Shown here piece after piece: positions 18,226 to 23,956 of a DNA stretch of 23,956 nt. Within the stretch, counting starts at the first letter, position 1; every line of letters begins with the position of its first letter. Source of the stretch: Candidatus Acetothermia bacterium (GTDB lineage Bacteria; Bipolaricaulota; Bipolaricaulia; Bipolaricaulales; Bipolaricaulaceae); contig JAGDVW010000011.1 of the NCBI GenBank assembly GCA_023255835.1, positions 9,321-33,276 of the forward strand, written 5' to 3'. The translations under genes were made by a program, and so were the position numbers. The notes beneath the pieces are model-generated. The model was given only the letters and a program-made list of their open reading frames with translations, was not told the origin of the DNA and ran no database searches.

Positions 18226-19244
18226 CAGTACCTCACCCGCGGATCGATCACGGAGTAAAGGAGGTCCACCACGAGGTTCACCGTGGTCACGAACACCCCG
18301 ATGAACGCGATCGTCCCTTGCAGGGCCCACCAATCCCGGTAATAGAGGCTTTGGATGAGAAAGCCCGCGATACCGGGCCAGGAGAACACCGTTTCCGTGA
18401 GGACTGCTCCGCCCATGAGCATGGCGAATTGCAGGCCGAACACGGTGATGATGGGGATCAGGGCATTGCGTAGGGCATGTCGGAGGATGACCAAGCGCTC
18501 GGCCAGCCCCTTGGAGCGGGCGGTGGTCACGTATTCGGCGTCGAGGACCTCGAGCATGGCTGCCCGCGTCACCCGGCCCAAGAACCCCATCTGGGCCAGG
18601 CCCAGGGTCACCCCGGGAAGCACCAGGTGTTTCACCACGTCCACGAGGACCTCTTTGTCCCCGAGGATCATGGCGTCGAGGAGATAAAAGCCGGTTATGC
18701 GCTGGAAGCTGAAAGCGAAGCGGCCGGAGAGGCGGCTGGCCACCGGAAGCCAACCGAGCTTCACCGCGAAGATCACCTGGAACATGAGCCCCACCCAGAA
18801 AATGGGGAGGGCGAAGGAGCCGATGTGGAGGACGCGGATCACGTGATCCGTGGGTTTGTCCGCCCGCACTGCGGCCAGGATCCCCGTGGGAATCCCGAAA
18901 AGGGCGGCGAAGAGCATCCCCCAAATGGCGAGCTCCAAGGTGGCGGGAAGCCGGGAGATGAGCTCCTCCCCCACTGGTTTTCCCGTTCTTGTGGAGCGGC
19001 CCAAGTCTCCGCGGATGAGCCCACCGATGTACTCCACGTATTGAATGTGCAGGGGTTTATCAAGCCCCATCTCATGGCGCTTTTGGGCGATGAGCTCGGG
19101 CGAGACGTTCCGGCCGCCGAGCATGGCCAAAACGGGATCGCCCGGCATGACCCTTAGGACCAAAAACACGACGGAGACGAGGATAAAAACCATCGGCACG
19201 GTTAAAGCCAGGCGCTGCAGAATGTATCTCGTTACGCCGCTCAT
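18225..19244 (-). CDS. dppB: Peptide-type ABC transporter permease, DppB/OppB family
   Basis: Partner permease, 339 residues. The N-terminus MSGVTRYILQRLALTVPMVF, first helix and RVMPGDPVLAMLGG at 31-44 are the DppB signature. Six membrane segments are expected, with the EAA loop LDAEYVTTARSKGLAERLV at 234-252. The protein ends with VIDPRVRY, also typical. The ATG at 19244 has a modest GGGAAG ribosome binding site. A TATAGT -10 box lies about 20 bases upstream, right after the terminator of the preceding operon, so dppB should begin a new transcript. Substrate is probably peptides, but this permease family also serves nickel and sugar-oligomer systems. Confidence 0.93.
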   Translation of the reverse strand: MSGVTRYILQRLALTVPMVFILVSVVFLVLRVMPGDPVLAMLGGRNVSPELIAQKRHEMGLDKPLHIQYVEYIGGLIRGDLGRSTRTGKPVGEELISRLPATLELAIWGMLFAALFGIPTGILAAVRADKPTDHVIRVLHIGSFALPIFWVGLMFQVIFAVKLGWLPVASRLSGRFAFSFQRITGFYLLDAMILGDKEVLVDVVKHLVLPGVTLGLAQMGFLGRVTRAAMLEVLDAEYVTTARSKGLAERLVILRHALRNALIPIITVFGLQFAMLMGGAVLTETVFSWPGIAGFLIQSLYYRDWWALQGTIAFIGVFVTTVNLVVDLLYSVIDPRVRY

Positions 19245-19264
19245 GTTCTTCCCAGGAACGGCGC

Positions 19265-19270
19265 ACTATA
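19265..19270 (-). promoter_or_regulatory. Putative -10 box of dppBC
   Basis: The minus strand reads TATAGT here, 20 bases before the dppB start. The spot where a -35 is expected (19288-19293, TTTTCT) is weak and lies in the T-rich tail of the upstream terminator. Confidence 0.4.
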
Positions 19271-19284
19271 CCGGAAAGGGGCGG

Positions 19285-19320
19285 GAAAGAAAAGAGAAGG
19301 GCCCGGGTTTCCCCGGGCCC
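19285..19320 (-). terminator. Rho-independent terminator of the sigma/PEGA-PKD operon
   Basis: Arms GGGCCCGGG (19299-19307) and CCCGGGCCC (19312-19320) form a 9-base-pair GC stem with a 4-base loop. On the minus strand this is followed by a T-rich tail (TTCTCTTTTCTTT). It begins 22 bases after the stop of the DUF4384/PEGA/PKD gene. Confidence 0.88.
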
Positions 19321-19342
19321 TGACGAGGAAGGAGGTTTTGGG

Positions 19343-21184
19343 CTAAATCCCCTCGAGGGCGCTGATCGAAGTCTGCCAGAAGATGATGCGGACGTTTTGG
19401 GTATAGACCAAAGCCCGACCGATGCGGAAATCGAGGCTGGGCACAAATGGACCGCTATAGCCCTCGGGCGTTCCCACCACGAACGGGTTTGTGGGCGGGC
19501 TCACCATGCGCTGCCGCAGCCGCACAAGGGAGGGCAGGATCTCCAGGGTGCCGTCGCCATCCATGTCGAGGCGGAGATCGAAGTAGATGGTGGTAGCTCC
19601 CCGGACTTCGAAGGCGTAGGTGATGCTCGCGGTGCTGACGGTTCCCTCGCGCACCACTTGCCAGCCGGCGCTTATGGGCTCGGGAACAAGACCAAGGGGC
19701 GCGGCCTCCGGGGCCTCAGTTAGGCCCAAGATCTCCCCATCGGTCCGGATCTCCACCCGGAACGCATGGGGCCAAGTCCAGGTGGGCGAACCGTTCACCG
19801 TGATGTACCAGCGATCCGTGCCCCACACGTAGATCCCAGGGATCCCGTACGTCGGGGGCATCCCCGGGATCCCAAGGGGGAGCACGGTGAGGGTTTTGGT
19901 TGCGGAGTTGGTAGCGCCTTGGTTATCCATCACCGTGAGGGTCACCGTGTAAACCCCGGCCGAGGTATAGGTCCAGGTGGCCACCGGCCCGCTTTGCTCG
20001 GGGACCCCGTCCCCGTTCAAATCCCATTGGTACGAGACGATGGCCCCATCGGGATCGTAGGAGCCAGTGCCGTTGAAGATCACGTTTTGGCCGACGAAGG
20101 GCGCGGTGGGGCTATAGGTGAATTGGGCCACCGGCGGTTGGTTCACCACAAGGGGGCTTACCACCACCGTCTGAATCGCTGATCCACTGGCCCCTTTATC
20201 GTCGGTGACAACTAACCTCACCGTATATGTTCCGGGAAGAGGGTAGCGGAAAAACGCAATTTTTCCGATAGCATCAAAGGTCCCATCGTTTTGGAAGTCC
20301 CACTGGTAGTTCGTGATCGTTCCGTCGGGATCAGAGGAGGGCGAGGCATCGAACTGGATCCAATCGCCGGCCCTGGGAGCCGTGGGGGCGAAGGTGAATT
20401 GGGCCACCGGCGGCTGGTTCACCACCATGGGGATGAGGGTGATGTTTAGGGTGCGGGTTCCGCCGGGGAAGAGGTAGATGGTGGTGGTATAGTCTTGGTA
20501 CCCGGCTTTCCGGAGGAGCACGGTATGGGAGCCGACGGTGAGGAGGAGGGTGCGCGGGGTGTATCCCCGGAAAACCCCGTCCACGTATAGTTTGGCCTGC
20601 GGCGGGTTGGTGGTCACCTGCAGCGTCCCGTAGCCCGGCGCCGCCCCTGAAACGATCTGGAAGGATGTGAAATCGAAGGCCCGCTGTGTCGGCTCGGGAA
20701 CCAGGCCCAAAACCTGGGCCTTAAGTTGCTCTTGCCAGCTTTGGGGATCAGGCCCAAGGAGGGGGAAAGGTTGCTGGGGACTATAGCCCTGGAAATAAGG
20801 GATGGGGACGGTTGTGGCCATGATCTGCAGCCATTCCGTGCCCGTAGGCGGGGTCACCCGGAATTGGTAGGCCTTTCCCGGACCGGGGATGGAGTGCACG
20901 CCGGCGGGGAAATAGTTTTGAGGCTCGAACTGGTTAGGGAAGATCTGCGTGACCTTTCCGTCGGGGGTGATATCCCAGATGTAGACGTACGCAGGTCTGC
21001 TGAGCTCGAAGTTTATGCGCACCGTTTCCCCGAGGCTGTAGACGGGCTTATCCACCCAAATCCGCACCGTGAGCTCGCCTGCTGGCGGCTCCACCACGAT
21101 CCCCAAGGGGACCGCTTCCTCCTGGCCCAGGGCCAAGAGCCCCAGGACCAAGGCCATCAGCGCTCCGCAAAGCACTCGTTTCAT
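19343..21184 (-). CDS. Exported DUF4384/PEGA/PKD-repeat protein
   Basis: The 613-residue protein begins with a Sec signal peptide (MKRVLCGALMALVLGLLALG, likely cut before QEE). Domains in order are a DUF4384-like beta domain (about 37-125, VDKPVYSLGETVRINFEL and VYIWDITPDGKVTQIFPN), a PEGA domain (about 185-252, LYVDGVFRGYTPRTL), and two PKD domains (about 256-343 and 348-435, each with NQPPVAQFT and a YQWD core). A C-terminal region (440-613) is unrecognised; it has a DMDGDGTLEI segment that could bind calcium. Family knowledge points to a surface or periplasmic structural or sensing role rather than an enzyme. The heptad LGLVPEP occurs at 159-165 and again at 497-503. AAAGGAGG, overlapping the upstream stop, precedes ATG 21184. 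It is the last gene of the ECF sigma operon and is followed by a strong terminator. Confidence 0.88.
   Translation of the reverse strand: MKRVLCGALMALVLGLLALGQEEAVPLGIVVEPPAGELTVRIWVDKPVYSLGETVRINFELSRPAYVYIWDITPDGKVTQIFPNQFEPQNYFPAGVHSIPGPGKAYQFRVTPPTGTEWLQIMATTVPIPYFQGYSPQQPFPLLGPDPQSWQEQLKAQVLGLVPEPTQRAFDFTSFQIVSGAAPGYGTLQVTTNPPQAKLYVDGVFRGYTPRTLLLTVGSHTVLLRKAGYQDYTTTIYLFPGGTRTLNITLIPMVVNQPPVAQFTFAPTAPRAGDWIQFDASPSSDPDGTITNYQWDFQNDGTFDAIGKIAFFRYPLPGTYTVRLVVTDDKGASGSAIQTVVVSPLVVNQPPVAQFTYSPTAPFVGQNVIFNGTGSYDPDGAIVSYQWDLNGDGVPEQSGPVATWTYTSAGVYTVTLTVMDNQGATNSATKTLTVLPLGIPGMPPTYGIPGIYVWGTDRWYITVNGSPTWTWPHAFRVEIRTDGEILGLTEAPEAAPLGLVPEPISAGWQVVREGTVSTASITYAFEVRGATTIYFDLRLDMDGDGTLEILPSLVRLRQRMVSPPTNPFVVGTPEGYSGPFVPSLDFRIGRALVYTQNVRIIFWQTSISALEGI
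20116..20425. repeat. Two-copy 34-base direct repeat encoding PKD starts
   Basis: Copies at 20116-20149 and 20392-20425 differ at one base and lie 276 bases (92 codons) apart, in frame within the DUF4384/PEGA/PKD gene. They encode the VVNQPPVAQFT start of each PKD domain, so the pair reflects a domain duplication rather than a mobile repeat. Confidence 0.85.
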
Positions 21185-21187
21185 TCG

Positions 21188-21910
21188 CTACCTCCTTTCC
21201 GGTTGAAACGCAAGCCGCGCGATCTCCGCCAGGATTTCCGGGGTCAACGCGGCCGTAGCCCTTTCGGATAACTCCGAGGGGATCAAGCCAAGAGCGGCAA
21301 GCCTACACAGTCTTCCTTGGACGTAGCCCAAGATCCCGGGATCAGCGGGGCTTCCGCCCTCCCAAAGGATGAAGTCGCCCACGGCCCAGGCCAACTCCAG
21401 GATGAGGCGATCGGTGGGGGCAAGGGGAGCATCCGGACCGGCCGTGGTCCCGGGAACGAGGCCGTAACGGGCTAAGACCGCGCGGGTGGCCAACAGGAAC
21501 CCGAGGCGAAGGCTCAGAACCCGGCTTATCTCCTCCCCGCTCCTTCCCAAAGCCAAAAGTTTTCGAACCTCGTTCATCATGGAGGAACCAGCAAGGCCGG
21601 TATCCACGATGAACCCCTGGGAGAGGGCGTAGCGCAGGACCTCCAAAATCCCCTCGCCCTGCTCTTTGGGGATCTTCGTTAGGTCCTGAAGGAGGAGGAG
21701 GGTCACGGTGGTGGTAGCCCGCCCGGTCTGGAAGCCGGCGGCGAGGGCGGCGGACAAAGCCGCGGTGAATTCCGGGGGAAGGCCCATTCCCAAAAGGAAA
21801 TTGAGGACATCACTGGGGCTGGGGGCCGGGGAGGCCAGAGGGAGCAGGGCCTCTCCTAAAGCCGCGCCTGCCCAAAGCCCTAAAAGGAGGCTAAGAAGAG
21901 CGATCCGCAC
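21188..21910 (-). CDS. Exported protein of unknown function in sigma operon
   Basis: I do not recognise this 240-residue protein. It starts with a Sec signal peptide (MRIALLSLLLGLWAGAALG, cleavage likely before EALLP). The rest is mostly alpha-helical by composition: a Ser/Pro-rich linker (about 26-34), then helices rich in Leu and Ala such as FTAALSAALAAGFQTGR and RLILELAWAVGDFILW, ending ILAEIARLAFQPERR. No Cys pair, catalytic motif or membrane helix beyond the signal is evident. GTG 21910 is preceded by GGGGGAGG and overlaps the anti-sigma-like gene by 20 bases. Its stop lies 3 bases before the PEGA/PKD gene. The tight packing implies a shared role with the sigma factor and the PKD protein at the envelope. 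Confidence 0.75.
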   Translation of the reverse strand: MRIALLSLLLGLWAGAALGEALLPLASPAPSPSDVLNFLLGMGLPPEFTAALSAALAAGFQTGRATTTVTLLLLQDLTKIPKEQGEGILEVLRYALSQGFIVDTGLAGSSMMNEVRKLLALGRSGEEISRVLSLRLGFLLATRAVLARYGLVPGTTAGPDAPLAPTDRLILELAWAVGDFILWEGGSPADPGILGYVQGRLCRLAALGLIPSELSERATAALTPEILAEIARLAFQPERR

Positions 21911-22427
21911 GGCCTCCCCCTATGTACCGGACCGACACATATTCCCCGAAGGTGCGGAGGTATTCCTCGGCCAGGGGATCCTGGCCCACCCATTTTCCAT
22001 CCACAAGGAAAGCGTACTCGTAGCGGCCGGGCGGAAGGGGGATGGAAGCGGTCCAGATCCCATCTCCGTCGGGATCGGAAAGGGGGATGGGCTGCCAGGC
22101 GGAAAAGTCGCCGACCACGGCCACGGATTTGGCGCCCGGCGCGGCGATCACGAAGAGGTTCGGGCTCCATTGGGGGATGGGGCTGGGGGCAGTGAGGCGG
22201 CCGAGGGCGAAGCCCAAAAGGAGGGCGGCCAAGGCGCCGGCCAGGGCCCAGCGCGGAGTGGGGCGGCGCAAGAATTCCTTGAGCCCCTCCCAAAAGCTCC
22301 GCCGGGCTGGCCGGCGGGCGAGCTCGCGAATCACCCGCTCCTCGAGGCCCGCAAGACCTCTGGTCCCCTCCTCCACCTCTTTGGCAAGCGCCGCTCGCAA
22401 AAGCTCGTCCACCTCATCCCAGCGCAT
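21891..22427 (-). CDS. Putative anti-sigma factor with C-terminal CBM48-like domain
   Basis: The 178-residue protein has a cytoplasmic helical N-terminus (about 1-57), one membrane helix (about 59-79) and an outer C-terminal domain (about 89-170). The C-terminal domain reads NLFVIAAPGAKSVAVVGDFSAW, then DPDGDGIWTASIPLPPGRYEYAFLVDGKW (split here), the pattern of the CBM48/AMPK-type glycogen-binding early-set fold also present in GlgB. The N-terminus has no HxxxCxxC zinc motif, so if it binds sigma it is not a classic zinc anti-sigma. Position gives the main evidence: its ATG at 22427 lies 14 bases inside the end of the ECF sigma gene. The inference is a one-step transmembrane sensor that releases sigma when the external domain meets a glycan or an envelope protein. 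Sigma binding itself is not visible in the sequence. Confidence 0.7.
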   Translation of the reverse strand: MRWDEVDELLRAALAKEVEEGTRGLAGLEERVIRELARRPARRSFWEGLKEFLRRPTPRWALAGALAALLLGFALGRLTAPSPIPQWSPNLFVIAAPGAKSVAVVGDFSAWQPIPLSDPDGDGIWTASIPLPPGRYEYAFLVDGKWVGQDPLAEEYLRTFGEYVSVRYIGGGRADRSS

Positions 22428-22959
22428 CGCGGATCACCCCTTGTTCCATGAGTCTGGCCCGAATGAGGGCCCGCGCCCGATGGAGCCTAGTCTTCACCGT
22501 CCCCACGGGAAGCCCCAACACCTCCCCGATCTCCTCGAGAGGAAGTCCATGCCAGTAGTAGAGGACCACGGGAGCGCGGTAATTTTCGGGAAGCTCCGCC
22601 ACGGCCCGGCGCACGGCCTCGATCCGGAAGTCGCTTTGGACCTCCTCCGCCGGATCCCCGTCCATCTCCGGAAGGGGCGGCTCCTTCTCCCTTCGCCTTT
22701 TGCGGAGGGTGTTTTTCGCGACGTTGGCGGCCACGGTAAAAAGCCAGGTCGAGAATTTTCGGGAAAGATCGTATTGGCGAAGGTTTTGAAAAGCGCGGAT
22801 GAAGGCGTCCTGGGTGGCGTCCTCGGCGTCCGCGTAGTTGCGGAGGATGCTCAAGGTCACGGCGAACACCGCCTCTTTATAGCGGCCCACGATCTCCCCC
22901 CAGGCTTCGAGGTCACCGTTCAGGCTCCTTTGAATCAACTCCAGCTCCTCCGCGGGCAA
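22414..22959 (-). CDS. ECF-subfamily RNA polymerase sigma factor
   Basis: Group 4 sigma factor of 181 residues. Region 2 (about 8-92) contains the DAEDATQDAFIRAFQNL motif at 44-60 and FSTWLFTVAANVAKNTLRKRRR, which contact the -10 element and core polymerase. An acidic linker (about 93-112) leads to region 4 (about 113-170) with LPENYRAPVVLYYWHGLPLEE and the helix-turn-helix IGEVLGLPVGTVKTRLHRAR. Region 3 is absent, as expected. I place the start at TTG 22959, which has AAAGGAG 7 bases upstream. An ATG at 23016 is in frame, but it lies ahead of the likely promoter and adds residues outside the family. It is the first gene of a four-gene operon and probably controls it and the divergent lipoprotein gene. 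Confidence 0.92.
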   Translation of the reverse strand: MPAEELELIQRSLNGDLEAWGEIVGRYKEAVFAVTLSILRNYADAEDATQDAFIRAFQNLRQYDLSRKFSTWLFTVAANVAKNTLRKRRREKEPPLPEMDGDPAEEVQSDFRIEAVRRAVAELPENYRAPVVLYYWHGLPLEEIGEVLGLPVGTVKTRLHRARALIRARLMEQGVIRDALG

Positions 22960-22983
22960 GGGCCTTCTCCTTTCCCCGCCTCC

Positions 22984-23013
22984 AATATACACCCCTTTTG
23001 CGGCCGGGGTTCC
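22984..23013 (-). promoter_or_regulatory. Possible ECF-type promoter of the sigma operon
   Basis: On the minus strand GGAACC (23013-23008) precedes GTGTATATT (about 22991-22983) with about 16 bases between. GGAAC is the -35 element favoured by many ECF sigma factors, so autoregulation is plausible. Read instead as a housekeeping promoter, only the -10 (TATATT) fits. The leader would be about 18 bases and contain the ribosome binding site. Confidence 0.35.
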
Positions 23014-23134
23014 CATGGGACATCTGTCCGGATCCTGCTGGACCTATCCACCGGTCTTGGCAAACCGCGTTCCTGGGAAAGCCGGGGGCGAGGAGTATGC
23101 TCGAGGCAGCAAAATGTGCTCAAGGAGGTCGGTT

Positions 23135-23956
23135 ATGCGCAAAGCGAAACGGTATTTACCGGTGGTCCTCATCTTGGTGGGCCTTGCCCTCGGGGGCTGT
23201 GCTTGGCTTTTGCGGCCGCTGGAGGCAAAACTTTCGGCCACCCCTACCTCTGGCCCGGCCCCGCTTTCCGTGACTTTCAGCGCTGCGGGCTCCACCGGGC
23301 CCATCGTCTCCTTCGCCCTCGATTTTGGGGATGGTTCCTCCCCCTATTCGGGCACGGACATAACGGTCAGTATCTCCCACACTTACACGACCCCCGGGAC
23401 GTACACAGCGGTCCTCACCGTGCAGGATGCAGCGGGCCGCACCGCCACGGATTCCAAAACCATCACCGTCCTTTCCGGGACCAGCGCGAGCCTCTCGGCA
23501 AGCCCGAGCACGGTGGTTGTGGGAGACCCCGTTACCTTTACCTTGCTCGCGACCGCAGCCTCCGGTCGTACCCTAGTTTCTTGGTCCATGGATTACGATG
23601 GGGACGGGACCCCTGATGAGACCGGAGCGGTCAGCGGAACGACGCTGAACGTTACCCTTACCCATACATATTCCGCTCCGGGTACGTTCACCGCCAAGCT
23701 CACGGTGAAAGATAGCGCGGACTACGAGGCCACGGCCCAGGTGGTCATCACCGTGCAAAGCCCTCCTCCGGAGATCACCGAATTTAAGGCCACGGATGGG
23801 GCCAACACCGTCCTCGAGGGGGGGACCCTTTCCATAACCAGCGGAACCACCGTGACCTTCTCCTTTAAAGCCAGCCCTGGCGATGGCACGCGGAGGCTCG
23901 CGAAGTGGACCTTGTATTTCGGTGACGGAGCCTTCACCGGAGAGGAGGGCTTGAAC
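23135..23956 (+). CDS. PKD-repeat lipoprotein, truncated by window end
   Basis: The reading frame is open for 274 codons to the window edge. The N-terminus MRKAKRYLPVVLILVGLALGGC is a lipoprotein signal with lipobox LGGC and Cys22 as the likely lipidated residue. Two PKD domains follow (about 31-113, with ALDFGDGSSPYSG and SHTYTTPGTYTAVLTV; and about 117-208, with SMDYDGDGTPDETG and THTYSAPGTFTAKLTV). A third beta domain (from about 211, WTLYFGDGAF at 258-267) is cut by the edge. Expected location is a membrane surface facing outward or the periplasm, as an adhesion or structural protein. ATG 23135 follows AAGGAGG. It diverges from the ECF sigma gene across 175 bases; a weak TATGCT (23096-23101) is the only -10 candidate. 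It shares the PKD theme with the last gene of the sigma operon. Confidence 0.88.
   Translation, partial: MRKAKRYLPVVLILVGLALGGCAWLLRPLEAKLSATPTSGPAPLSVTFSAAGSTGPIVSFALDFGDGSSPYSGTDITVSISHTYTTPGTYTAVLTVQDAAGRTATDSKTITVLSGTSASLSASPSTVVVGDPVTFTLLATAASGRTLVSWSMDYDGDGTPDETGAVSGTTLNVTLTHTYSAPGTFTAKLTVKDSADYEATAQVVITVQSPPPEITEFKATDGANTVLEGGTLSITSGTTVTFSFKASPGDGTRRLAKWTLYFGDGAFTGEEGLN

Noticed and set aside
18226..18924. Long upstream extension of the DppC frame
   Set aside because: It overlaps dppB in another frame and is Arg/Gly/Pro-rich; the TGATG junction gives a clean start at 18225.
22960..23016. ATG 23016 as the start of the sigma factor
   Set aside because: It lies at or before the likely promoter, lacks a ribosome binding site, and adds 19 residues not part of region 2. 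TTG 22959 with AAAGGAG fits better.

Overview
The window is a gene-dense, GC-rich bacterial chromosome segment with 19 supportable protein genes. The last one runs off the right edge. No rRNA, tRNA, CRISPR array or insertion sequence was recognised. DnaE, FtsB/DivIC-type protein, EF-P, an ECF sigma factor and YvcK mark it as bacterial. A non-lipoprotein Sec-exported solute-binding protein and a SurA-like protein suggest a two-membrane envelope. A Cdc48/VAT-type double AAA+ ATPase and an RtcB/archease/ThpR set give it an archaeal flavour. Together with the Glu/Arg/Pro-rich proteins this suggests a thermophilic, deep-branching bacterium. Bipolaricaulota (Acetothermia/OP1) is my best guess, but it is inference only; no marker gene here proves it.

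Layout. (1) 86-2617, plus strand: glycogen branching enzyme (glgB), then elongation factor P. (2) 2621-7143, minus strand: RtcB RNA ligase, Cdc48/VAT-like ATPase and a SurA-like exported chaperone, the last two coupled by a 4-base overlap. (3) 7233-9346: a radical SAM protein of the spore-photoproduct-lyase-like type (minus) diverges across only 37 bases from thpR and archease (plus). With RtcB this forms an RNA-repair neighbourhood. (4) 9343-15551, minus strand: a compact run eno - ftsB-like - dnaE - yvcK with overlapping or nearly touching genes and a promoter before eno. (5) 15674-19244, minus strand: dipeptide/oligopeptide ABC permeases dppB and dppC, then the solute-binding protein, which has its own promoter and a strong terminator; no ATPase genes are present. 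(6) 19343-22959, minus strand: a four-gene operon encoding an ECF sigma factor, a membrane protein with the layout of an anti-sigma factor carrying an outward-facing CBM48-like domain, an unrecognised exported protein, and a large exported DUF4384/PEGA/PKD protein, closed by a terminator. (7) 23135 to the end, plus strand: a PKD-repeat lipoprotein divergent from the sigma operon.

The most interesting candidates for undescribed biology are the sigma/CBM48/PEGA-PKD operon with its divergent PKD lipoprotein, and the RtcB - radical SAM - ThpR - archease neighbourhood, whose central divergent promoter region appears to produce leaderless or nearly leaderless mRNAs. No intergenic stretch exceeds about 180 bases.
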